A stretch of DNA of 64,000 nt, from positions 186,001 through 250,000 of the forward strand of contig CAWIBU010000008.1 in assembly GCA_963834445.1 (NCBI GenBank), read 5' to 3'. The DNA comes from PALSA-350 sp963834445 (GTDB lineage: Bacteria; Acidobacteriota; Terriglobia; Terriglobales; Acidobacteriaceae). The stretch's first letter is position 1; each line of letters starts with the position of its first letter. The position numbers and the translations under genes were made by a program. Of this stretch, positions 25,913 through 34,005 are shown piece by piece. The notes under the pieces were generated by a model. The model was not told where the DNA came from, did not search any database, and saw only the letters and a program-made list of their open reading frames with translations.

Positions 25913-26057
25913 CCGGGTGCCCCATCCTTTGCGCTTTTGCAAAGGGTGGGAAAACAAAATTCCTCCCCCTGGGCCTTAACCATCGACTGGTCTCCAGGAA
26001 ACACTGGCAGCATCGCATCCCACCCTTCGCAGAGAACGCGAAGGATGGGGCGCCCGG
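25913..26057. repeat. Imperfect palindrome with compensatory hairpin changes (REPIN-like)
   Basis: Left arm 25913-25952 and right arm about 26015-26057. The left inner stem is CCTTTGC/GCAAAGG and the right is CCTTCGC/GCGAAGG: both sides of the stem have changed together. Ends carry gggtgccccat / atggggcgccc. Confidence 0.8.
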
Positions 26058-26080
26058 CCTCAACTACTTAAAAACTGGTG

Positions 26081-26125
26081 GGTGGCCCATTCAGGCTTTG
26101 CTTGAGCTTGGCCGCAATGGGCCGC
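26081..26125. repeat. REP-like hairpin before the secretin gene
   Basis: ggtggcccatt at 26081-26091 pairs imperfectly with aatgggccgcc at 26115-26125; an inner stem TCAGGC/GCTTGA is imperfect. Related to 4562-4586 and 47095-47125. Confidence 0.55.
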
Positions 26126-26167
26126 CGACAAGTTGTGGTTAGGACGCAATACACTAGGATTAAACCA

Positions 26168-28036
26168 ATGTCTCCACGACGCGGCGTTGCCCGGGGATCG
26201 ATCTGTATGCTGGTGGCGCTGCTGCCCCTGGCGGGCTACGCCCAGGCGACACCAGATCCCCAGGCCGCGCCTCCCTCAGCGCGTGCCACCCGTACCGCGC
26301 AGAAGTACTACGTGGAAGGGGTCCGTGCCACCGAAAAAGGCGATGTCGAGGCGGCCGAGAAGGCCTTTGCCAAAGCCGCCAAAGCAGACCCCTCCAACCG
26401 CGAATACGCCTTCGACTTGCAGATCGCTCGCCAGCATGGCATCACCAGGCTCATCCAGGATGCGGACAAGGCCCGGCTCACCGGCCATCCCGACGTGGCG
26501 CGCGTCAAACTGGCAGAAGCGCTTGCTCTGGACCCCAAAAATCCCATCGTTTCCCAGCATATCGACAACCTGGCCGCCCTCGCCGGTACGCCCGCGCCGG
26601 CCGATACCGTTTCCGTCACCATGGCTCCGCCGATCGTGCTGACGCCCAACGCCGGCAGACACAGCTTCCACGTCAAAAGCACCGAGCCGGAGGTCTTGCG
26701 CCGGGTGCTTGAGGCTTACGGACTGCGGGTGGTCGCGGACGCCTCCCTCGGCACTCAAACCATTCGCTTCGATGTCGATGATGTGGACTACGCCCAGGCG
26801 GCTCACCTCTTAGGTCTGGCCACCGACTCCTTCCTCGTCCCGCTCGACCCCATCCGCGTCCTGGCGGCCAAAGAGAGCAAAGAAAATCACGAAAAATACG
26901 ATCGCCTGGCGATCGAAACCGTTCGTCTGCCTGGCCTCACGGCTACTGAGTTCAGCGATGTAGGCAACCTCGCCAGGAATGTGCTGGGCATCCAACAAGC
27001 GTCCGTGCAACCGCAGCAGGGTACGTTGACTGTGCGCGCGCCGGCCGCCAACCTCGAGGCACTCAATCGCACCCTGGCCGATCTCCTCGATGGCAAAAGT
27101 GAAGTACTGCTGGACGTCAAGATCTACGAAATTGAGGACACCCGGACGCGCCTGGTCGGCGTCCAATTGCCGCAAACCACCACCGTCTTCAACGTGCCCT
27201 CGGAGCTGAACAGCGTGATCGCGGGTAACTCCAGCCTGGTGCAGCAGATCATTTCCAGTGGGCTGGCCAGCGCCGGGGACTATGCAGCCATTGCAGCCAT
27301 TTTGATTGCCTCGGGCGAGGTGACCAGTTCGATCCTCAGTTCGCCCTTTGCCACCTTCGGCAACGGACTCACCCTGACCGGGCTCGCCACCGGCGGCGTT
27401 ACCGGAAACTTTGCTATGAACGCCGCGGATAATCGATCGCTCGACCAGGTCCAGCTCCGCCTCGACAACCAGGCCGAGGGAACCATTCGCAGCGGCACCC
27501 GTTATCCCATCACTACCTCGAGCTATTCGAGCATTGCGGCTTCCTCCGTAAGTATTCCGGGAATCACCAGCGCCGGCCTTTCGAGTGTCTTGAGCGGCTT
27601 GGGCATCAGCGCCAGCAGCCTTTCGAGCGCAGCCCCCATTCCCCAGGTGCAGTATCAGGATCTCGGCCTGACCCTCAAAGTCACGCCGCGCATTGAGCGC
27701 AACGATGACGTGGTGCTGAAACTCGATCTCAAAATTCAGGCCCTGCAGGGAGCCAGCCTGAACGGTCTGCCGGTCTTGACCAATCGCAGCTACACCGCAG
27801 ACATCCATTTGCGCGGAGGCGCCAGTGCTTTGGTGGTGGGGAACCTGTCCCGCCAGGAATCGAACGCCATCAGCGGCACGCCCGGCCTGACCGAACTACC
27901 CGGCTTCGCTTCGCTCAGTAGCACCACGAACGAATACGATGTGAGCAATTTGGCGGTTTTGGTGACCCCGCGCATCATCCGGCGGCGGCATAGTGACCTG
28001 GCCGGCCCGGTTATTCCCCTCCCGCACCACCTCTGA
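26168..28036 (+). CDS. TPR-containing secretin-domain protein (GspD/PilQ-like)
   Basis: Outer-membrane secretin-type protein. The start at 26168 has AGGA upstream and gives a signal peptide (MLVALLPLAGYAQA, residues 15-28), 622 residues total. Residues about 40-140 are TPR-like helices. Then comes a short N0-type ring domain (FHVKSTEPEVLRRVLEAYGLRV, near 160-185) and additional N-domain sequence. The C-terminal region (about 440-615) is the secretin barrel, ending SNLAVLVTPRI. Usually part of a type II secretion or type IV pilus system, but no other secretion genes are nearby; this TPR-secretin fusion may act alone or with a distant cluster. Confidence 0.85.
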   Translation: MSPRRGVARGSICMLVALLPLAGYAQATPDPQAAPPSARATRTAQKYYVEGVRATEKGDVEAAEKAFAKAAKADPSNREYAFDLQIARQHGITRLIQDADKARLTGHPDVARVKLAEALALDPKNPIVSQHIDNLAALAGTPAPADTVSVTMAPPIVLTPNAGRHSFHVKSTEPEVLRRVLEAYGLRVVADASLGTQTIRFDVDDVDYAQAAHLLGLATDSFLVPLDPIRVLAAKESKENHEKYDRLAIETVRLPGLTATEFSDVGNLARNVLGIQQASVQPQQGTLTVRAPAANLEALNRTLADLLDGKSEVLLDVKIYEIEDTRTRLVGVQLPQTTTVFNVPSELNSVIAGNSSLVQQIISSGLASAGDYAAIAAILIASGEVTSSILSSPFATFGNGLTLTGLATGGVTGNFAMNAADNRSLDQVQLRLDNQAEGTIRSGTRYPITTSSYSSIAASSVSIPGITSAGLSSVLSGLGISASSLSSAAPIPQVQYQDLGLTLKVTPRIERNDDVVLKLDLKIQALQGASLNGLPVLTNRSYTADIHLRGGASALVVGNLSRQESNAISGTPGLTELPGFASLSSTTNEYDVSNLAVLVTPRIIRRRHSDLAGPVIPLPHHL

Positions 28037-28119
28037 AACTTCGCTTCCAGCTTGAAACCCTGGGGCCTAAAGGTGCATCCTAAAAGACGTTAAGCAGCTT
28101 GACCCTCCCCTAGAGGCCT

Positions 28120-28644
28120 ATGGCTGGGAAACTTCTCATCGCGGCCCCTTTTCTGTTGCTGTTGACTGCCTGTCAGCAGGAGCAACTCTCGTTGCCTGTG
28201 ACCCACGCGGCGGCGGCTGAAGCGCCAGTAGCCACACCCGCGTCGGTCGAAAACCATCGCCTGGGCACCGACGAGAGCTGTTACTCTTTCATCCTGCTGC
28301 GACCGAAAGATCAGCGCGCCACCGCCGTTCAGGCTCGCCTGAAGCAGGCTGACAAAATGGCGGCGGGGTTCGATCCCCGCGTGGTTTCAGTTGACCTGTT
28401 GGGCGACCACGCTAATATCCTGGCCTTGCAGTTTCCCGTTGCGTGGCCGGATGAGGCGTCCTACTCCGCCCGCATCAGCTCCTTGATCGACGATTACCTC
28501 TCCTCGCCCGATATTGAAGACTACCTCTGCAATTCCGGCTTTGCTGAGGTTCGTTTATCGGCCCGCGGCCTGAACGACCGGAAAATCCATCCCATCTGGA
28601 CCGCCCGCGTCACCACCGAAGGCCTGCTCAAAGACCACGACTAG
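28120..28644 (+). CDS. Lipoprotein of unknown function
   Basis: 174 residues starting with a lipoprotein signal (MAGKLLIAAPFLLLLTAC, lipobox LTAC, Cys18). The mature domain (about 45-170) has two further cysteines (Cys54 and Cys137) that could form a disulfide. No family recognised. The gene follows the secretin by 84 bases and could be a pilotin-like partner, which is a guess from position. TAGAGG precedes the ATG. Confidence 0.65.
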   Translation: MAGKLLIAAPFLLLLTACQQEQLSLPVTHAAAAEAPVATPASVENHRLGTDESCYSFILLRPKDQRATAVQARLKQADKMAAGFDPRVVSVDLLGDHANILALQFPVAWPDEASYSARISSLIDDYLSSPDIEDYLCNSGFAEVRLSARGLNDRKIHPIWTARVTTEGLLKDHD

Positions 28645-29104
28645 CTTAGCGAGTCGTTTATCTTCTTATTCCCTCGCGAATTACGGATGCCCCATGGAAA
28701 CGCCACTCCCGGATTTGTCATCTCGACCGAAGTGTTCATGGGCCTGCGGCCCACCCAAGGTGATGAAAAACTGCTCCTGCTCCGCAATCTTCTCTGGAAG
28801 CGCTCCCCTCCCCCTTGTCATCCCGACCGGAGCGGTAGCGCAGTGGAGGGATCTCTGTGTGGATGCTCTTTCCTGGGAATGTTTTTCGACAGAGTGGAGA
28901 GATCTGCGGTGCGCCTCCAACGCAAACTAAGGACCTTATTAATGAGCTCACAACATTGCCCCGATCAGTTAGTCGACCGTCCAGGCTCACCGCAGATCTC
29001 TCCACTTCGGTCGAGATGACAAATCCGGGAGTGGCGTTTACATGGAGTCGGGTGGTGCCAGGCTCACCGCAGATCTCACCACCTCGCTTCGGTTCCAGCG
29101 TGCC
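28645..29104. repeat. Nested palindromes downstream of the membrane MutS-like gene
   Basis: 460 bases without a gene. An outer pair, 28698-28734 with 29003-29039 (37 bp perfect), surrounds an inner pair, 28894-28911 with 28988-29005 (18 bp). Sequences such as tttgtcatctcgaccg and gtggagagatctgcgg are shared with the palindrome on the other side of the MutS-like gene (30966-31148) and with the repeat at 37585. Confidence 0.75.
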
Positions 29105-30931
29105 TTAGACCTCCAGCCCAATGGACCGCATCAGCGGCAGGGCATTGCTGGTCTGCACGATGCCGGGGTACAGCTTGTAATCGAAATGCAACTGCCCCGC
29201 TTCCAGGTGGTCTTCGAAGTGGCAGTTGATGGCCTGCGGTCCTATCTCTTCGGGAATTGCGGTCAGAGCCAGATCGTGCGTGCTCACCAGGCCCAACCCT
29301 CCCTTTTCCACCAGCTTCTTGACGAACGATCGGGTGCCAATCAAGCGATCGTGCGAGTTGGTCCCTGAGAGCAATTCATCCAGCAGGAAAAGCACCGGCA
29401 CCGGTCCGCTGGTCAGGTCCATAATCAGCTTCAGGCGATGGATCTCAGCGTAGAAGCGTGAGATGCCCCCTTCGAGCGAGTCGAGCACGCAGATCGAGGC
29501 CGTGACCGCCAGCGGAGATAGCGTAAGACGTGTAGCCCGCACCGGCGCACCGCACTGCGCCAGCACCGCATTCACCCCGATGCCGCGCAGAAACGTGCTC
29601 TTCCCCGCCATATTAGGGCCGCTGACGATCAGGAGCTGCAAATCACGGTCCAGGCGGAGATCGTTCGCGACCGCCCGATCCCGTGGGAGCAAGGGATGAG
29701 CCAGCCCCTCCGCCTTAAAACAAGGCGCGCCCTCCACAAACTCAGGAAACACGTCCTCCGGGTGCTCATAGGTGTAGCCGCCCAGCGCGGCCAGCGCTTC
29801 CAGCTCCCCAACTGCCTCCAGCCACAGGCCAAGCGACGGTCCAAAGCGGCGCCGCCAGTTTTCCGCGGCAAGCACGCACTGGAGCCGATAAAAAATCAAA
29901 AAGTCCAAAGCCCGCACGAAGAGATTGTGGGCTGACTCAAGAAACTCCACCACGCGGTTGAGTTGCGCAATCGCCCGTGAAGGCGCGATTCCCTGCTGCC
30001 TCAGTTGTGCCTGCAGCGCCAGCAAGCGCGGGCTCGTAAACGGCTCGCGTTCAAAAACAGTCAACACTTCCGAGAGTAGCTTCAGGTCATGCCCGGCATC
30101 TTCCGCGGCATGCGCGGCCCCGCTCAGGCGCAGGCGAAATCGATACGAAAGACTGAGATTCACAAGCGTGGCCGCTAACACCAGCAGCTCAGAAGCGCCC
30201 CACACCTGCCAGGCCACAACGCTCGCTATCCAGGCGATGGCCAGCAGCAGGGCGATGACACGAAGCATCCACCCGCCCGGGAATTCCGCCCTGGCTTCCC
30301 CCCACGCGATCAGTTGCGCCGGCCGAACACCCAGCCGCACATCTTCACCCAGCGTTGCCAGTTTCTCGCGAAAATCAAGGCGACCGGTAAGCTCCATCGC
30401 CGCTGCCTGGCGGCCGCGGACTTCCTCAGGAGGAGCCGGCGCCAGCAGCCACCTGGCCAGTGCCTCTTCACCAGCGCGGGTACGCGCCGTGCACAGCAAT
30501 TCAAAAAGCCCGGCTCGTCCAAACAAATCCAGATCTCTGGCGCAGGGGTGGTCCGGCAGCAGAAAGCGCTCGCCGCTGACTCCGCTCCCGGCCCACGTGC
30601 CATTAAGCCGGGCCAGTCCCTGTTCATAGAATCGGACGGCCCGTGCGTAGAGCGCGAGCGTGCGCAGCATGCGCCCATGCACCGCCGCCAGTGCGACAAA
30701 AGCGGTCACAGGAATCAGGAGCAGCAGATCGGCCGTGCTGAAGTGACGCAACCGGAACAGAATCCACAGCAAACAGAATGCCGCCAGAGCCAGCTGGGCA
30801 TAGCCGGTGAGCCGTTCTCGGGAGTGAAGGGTGGAGCGAAGCCCTGAGAGCCCGGCAACCCGCCGCTCGTACTCCCCACGCGGTCCGCCGGTTGATACCG
30901 TCTCAGTCACCAAGCTCACGCCTTGCCACAT
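29105..30931 (-). CDS. Membrane-anchored MutS-like ATPase
   Basis: 608 residues. Residues 44-60 and 68-86, and 222-243 and 246-262, are hydrophobic pairs, so it should be membrane-bound. The C-terminal half carries the MutS ATPase: Walker A GPNMAGKST (438-446), Walker B FLLDELLSGTN (515-525), and STHD (550-553). The mismatch-recognition and connector domains of MutS1 are absent. Helical lever/clamp-type sequence (about 275-395) leads into the ATPase. This build is known as an uncharacterised MutS-related membrane family, also annotated 'DNA mismatch repair protein MutS' in databases, but a role in mismatch repair is unlikely. Palindromes flank it on both sides. Confidence 0.85.
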   Translation of the reverse strand: MWQGVSLVTETVSTGGPRGEYERRVAGLSGLRSTLHSRERLTGYAQLALAAFCLLWILFRLRHFSTADLLLLIPVTAFVALAAVHGRMLRTLALYARAVRFYEQGLARLNGTWAGSGVSGERFLLPDHPCARDLDLFGRAGLFELLCTARTRAGEEALARWLLAPAPPEEVRGRQAAAMELTGRLDFREKLATLGEDVRLGVRPAQLIAWGEARAEFPGGWMLRVIALLLAIAWIASVVAWQVWGASELLVLAATLVNLSLSYRFRLRLSGAAHAAEDAGHDLKLLSEVLTVFEREPFTSPRLLALQAQLRQQGIAPSRAIAQLNRVVEFLESAHNLFVRALDFLIFYRLQCVLAAENWRRRFGPSLGLWLEAVGELEALAALGGYTYEHPEDVFPEFVEGAPCFKAEGLAHPLLPRDRAVANDLRLDRDLQLLIVSGPNMAGKSTFLRGIGVNAVLAQCGAPVRATRLTLSPLAVTASICVLDSLEGGISRFYAEIHRLKLIMDLTSGPVPVLFLLDELLSGTNSHDRLIGTRSFVKKLVEKGGLGLVSTHDLALTAIPEEIGPQAINCHFEDHLEAGQLHFDYKLYPGIVQTSNALPLMRSIGLEV

Positions 30932-30965
30932 TCATTGTGCCAAATAAAGAAGGGATACAACGCTC

Positions 30966-31148
30966 CCTTAACTCCTGGAGGGGTGCCCCATGTCCAAGGG
31001 AGAACCGCAGATCTCTCCACTACGCTGCGCTCCGGTCGAGATGACAAAATCAGTGGGTTAAGAGATTTGTCATCTCGACCGGAGCGCAGCGTAGTGGAGA
31101 GATCTGCGGTTCTCCCTTGGACATGGGGCACCCCTCCAGGAGTTAAGG
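30966..31148. repeat. 83-bp perfect palindrome
   Basis: Arms 30966-31048 and 31066-31148 are exact reverse complements over 83 bp, with a 17-base spacer. Contains gggtgccccat and the phrase gcagatctctccactacgctg; parts also occur at 28.8-29.0 and 37.5-37.8 kb. Confidence 0.95.
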
Positions 31149-31150
31149 TT

Positions 31151-32206
31151 CTAGCGCAACGACGGAGCAGGCTTAGGCGCCGGAGCCGGCGGCAGCGCAA
31201 CACCATCCAGCTTCGCCTGGAACTCGATGATCTTCTGCAGCATCTCGTAAGGAATACCGGTCACCGGCAATCCCCGGCCGTTGATGTAGATGGTCGGCGT
31301 CGAGTTCACGCCCACCTTGGCTCCCAACGCCAGTGAACCTTCCACGTAGTCCTTGGCCGCAGCGGTGGTCGAGCAAGCCGCAATCTTCACCGGATCCTGA
31401 CCTGCCTTGGTCTCGGCGTCTTTTAAGGTCGCATCCGAGGTAGCCGGCGTGAGCCCCGCCTGCGCAGCAAATAACGCGTCGGCAAATTTGAAGAAGGCCT
31501 CATTCCCTCCAGCCTTGGCGACACAGTAACCGTGCTCAGATGCATTCAACGCCTCGCTGTGTACCTGGGTTAGAGGGAAATCCTGATACACGAAGTGCGC
31601 CGCGGGATAGTCCGCCAACAGCTTGGCAATGATCGGCTGCGCATCCTTGCAATGCGGGCACTCGAAATCGGAGAACTCCACGATCTCCAGCGCTTTGGAC
31701 GCGCCGCCCTGCGATGGCCCGTTCGCCCCTGCCTGCAGAATCTCGCGATATGCTTCGAATGGCTTGGCGCCAAAGGGCAACAATGAATCCGCAACCAGAA
31801 ACTTACCATCCGGCAAGGTAAAGAACGAGAGCTGCGCCGTCTGCTGATCCTTGGGGCCGCCACCCGTCGACTTGACCAGGATTAGCACCCGGCTTACCCC
31901 CGGCGCCGGCGTGGGCAGAATCGCCTGGACCTGCCAGATACGCGAGGAATCATAGCCCCAATACGCCTTGAGAAAATCTTCGACCGTCTGCTTGGTTGGA
32001 GAAGTCGCCGTGAAATTTGCCGGGTCGGTCGGGGGGAAAGGAGCGGTGGGCGCTACCGGCCCTACGAGCACTGGGCCTGAGCCCGCGGCCGGGGCTTGCG
32101 GAGCCGGGGCGGCCGGCGGAACTGGGTTCTGGGCAAAGGCGCCGGGGAAACTTGCCGCGCTGGCGGCTGCCAGAACAAAAAGACCTAAGGTTGTACGAAG
32201 CTGCAT
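31151..32206 (-). CDS. Exported DsbA-like thioredoxin-fold protein
   Basis: Periplasmic thiol-disulfide oxidoreductase. 351 residues: signal peptide (1-26, ending GAFAQ), a Pro/Ala-rich linker (27-60), a domain about 65-160 that resembles no known family, and a DsbA-like thioredoxin fold (about 170-335). The active site CPHC is at 183-186 (IVEFSDFECPHCKD). Another thioredoxin-fold marker, the cis-proline, is in NSTPTIYING. The C-terminal tail is Pro-rich. Closest in build to the DsbA/DsbG-like 'protein-disulfide isomerase' group with an extra N-terminal domain. The nadE gene lies upstream at 19 bases. Confidence 0.88.
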   Translation of the reverse strand: MQLRTTLGLFVLAAASAASFPGAFAQNPVPPAAPAPQAPAAGSGPVLVGPVAPTAPFPPTDPANFTATSPTKQTVEDFLKAYWGYDSSRIWQVQAILPTPAPGVSRVLILVKSTGGGPKDQQTAQLSFFTLPDGKFLVADSLLPFGAKPFEAYREILQAGANGPSQGGASKALEIVEFSDFECPHCKDAQPIIAKLLADYPAAHFVYQDFPLTQVHSEALNASEHGYCVAKAGGNEAFFKFADALFAAQAGLTPATSDATLKDAETKAGQDPVKIAACSTTAAAKDYVEGSLALGAKVGVNSTPTIYINGRGLPVTGIPYEMLQKIIEFQAKLDGVALPPAPAPKPAPSLR

Positions 32207-32225
32207 TCAATTCCTCTCTAGTTGC

Positions 32226-33875
32226 TTATACCTGAACTTTAACGGCGATGGGAAAACGCCGGCCCATGCCAAAGGATTTGCTCGTGACCTTGAGCACCGG
32301 CGCTGCTTGTTGCCGCTTGTACTCGCTGCGTTCGACCAGTTTGACTACATGACAGACGGTCGCAAGGTCGAAATGGTATTGCCCGGCAATCTGTTCCGGC
32401 GTTTCATAGCGCTCCACGTAGGCCTGCAGAATCGGGTCGAGCACCTCATACGGCGGCAGTGAATCCGTATCCTTTTGTCCCGGACGCAGCTCCGCTGAGG
32501 GTGGCTTCTCCAGAATGGCGCGCGGAATCACTTCCCGATCGCGATTGATCCAGTGGCACAGCTGGTAAACCTCCGTCTTCACTACATCGCCGATCACCGC
32601 GAGCGCACCCACCATGTCTCCGTAAAGAGTGCAGTAGCCCACAGACATTTCCGATTTGTTGCCCGTGGTGAGCACCAGCGCGTTGAACTTGTTGGAAAGT
32701 GCCATCAGCAAATTCCCACGTATCCGCGACTGAATATTTTCTTCGGTAATATCCGGCTCTTTGCCCGCGAACAGAGGTGCGAGGGCGGTGGTGTACTGGG
32801 CGAACAGATCATTAATCGCGACCGTAGTAAAGCGGATGCCCAGGTTCTCTGCCAGGGCACGCGCGTCCGCGATGGAGCCGGTTGAGGAATACTGACTGGG
32901 CATGCCGATCGTGGTTACGTTTTCTTTGCCCAGCGCGTCCACCGCGATGGCGGCGACCAGCGCCGAGTCGACGCCGCCGCTCAAGCCGATCAGGACTTTG
33001 GAAAAGCCGCACTTGCGTACATAGTCCCGCGTACCCAGAACCAATGCGTGGTAAACGGCCGCGTCTTCGTCCGCATCGCTTGCGTGGCGATCGCCGCTGA
33101 GCGCCGTGCTGTCGAACAACACCAGGTCTTCGGCGAACGATCGTGCCTGGGCAACAATCGAACCGTCCGGGCCAAGCGCAAAGCTCGATCCATCGAACAC
33201 CAGGCTGTCGTTGCCGCCCACCTGGTTGACCATCACCACGGGAGCCTGATGCCGCCTGGCGATGGCGGCCAGCATGCGATGGCGCAGTTCCCGCTTGCCC
33301 CGGTAATAAGGCGAGGCGGAGATGTTAAGGATGAGCGATCCGCCGCCTCGCATCAACTCCTCGACGGGATCGATGGCATAGAGGCGGCTGGGCCAGAAAT
33401 GTTTATCATTCCAGGCGTCTTCGCAGATCGTGAGCGCGAGCTGTTGGCCGGCGAGGTTATAGAGACTCTGGCTTTCCGCGGGCGCAAAATAGCGTTGTTC
33501 GTCGAACACGTCGTAGAAGGGCAACAGCCGTTTCGACTGGACAAACTCGACCACGCCGTTGCGTAGCAGGGCGGCTGAATTCGCAACCAGCTTGCCCGAT
33601 CCGTGGGGTGCGGGCGTGACATACCCGCAGATAACCGAAAGCTGGTTGCCGCCGGTCGCGGTCGCGGCTATCTCGGCAATGGCCTCGGCGGTCCGGGCCA
33701 CGAACGATGGCTTGTCGAGGAAGTCGGCCGGTGGATACCCGCAGACGGCCAGCTCGGGGAACATGACCACATCCGCCTGGGCCGCAGCGGCATCCCGGGC
33801 AAACTCAATAATCTTCCTGGTATTTCCCTGAAAGTCCCCAACCGTAGGGTTGATCTGGGCGAGCGCAATCTTCAC
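32226..33875 (-). CDS. nadE: Glutamine-dependent NAD+ synthetase
   Basis: Makes NAD+ from deamido-NAD using glutamine-derived ammonia. 549 residues: N-terminal nitrilase-type glutaminase domain (about 1-270, Glu41 in FPEL, Lys near SKRLLPFYDVF, Cys in TICEDAW) and C-terminal NAD synthetase domain with the ATP-binding loop GLSGGVDSA near 297-305. Fused arrangement matches the glutamine-dependent type. Upstream of the DsbA-like gene, with 19 bases between. Confidence 0.95.
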   Translation of the reverse strand: MKIALAQINPTVGDFQGNTRKIIEFARDAAAAQADVVMFPELAVCGYPPADFLDKPSFVARTAEAIAEIAATATGGNQLSVICGYVTPAPHGSGKLVANSAALLRNGVVEFVQSKRLLPFYDVFDEQRYFAPAESQSLYNLAGQQLALTICEDAWNDKHFWPSRLYAIDPVEELMRGGGSLILNISASPYYRGKRELRHRMLAAIARRHQAPVVMVNQVGGNDSLVFDGSSFALGPDGSIVAQARSFAEDLVLFDSTALSGDRHASDADEDAAVYHALVLGTRDYVRKCGFSKVLIGLSGGVDSALVAAIAVDALGKENVTTIGMPSQYSSTGSIADARALAENLGIRFTTVAINDLFAQYTTALAPLFAGKEPDITEENIQSRIRGNLLMALSNKFNALVLTTGNKSEMSVGYCTLYGDMVGALAVIGDVVKTEVYQLCHWINRDREVIPRAILEKPPSAELRPGQKDTDSLPPYEVLDPILQAYVERYETPEQIAGQYHFDLATVCHVVKLVERSEYKRQQAAPVLKVTSKSFGMGRRFPIAVKVQV

Positions 33876-34005
33876 TTACCTAGTCTACCAACCCGCATTT
33901 TCGCCAGGGAGGGTGGCCCAGTCCCGCAGGGACGACTGAACGTCAGTCCTGTCCAACTTAGCTTTGGGCGCTGCCCGATGTTCATCGGTGACAACGGTTG
34001 CCGTA

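Noticed and set aside
28365..28390. tRNA T-arm-like sequence ggttcgatcc
   Set aside because: It is inside the coding region of the lipoprotein, reads as ordinary codons, and no acceptor or anticodon stem is nearby.
28645..31148. Composite transposon around the MutS-like gene
   Set aside because: No transposase is encoded and the flanking palindromes are not full copies of each other; only a recombination possibility is retained.
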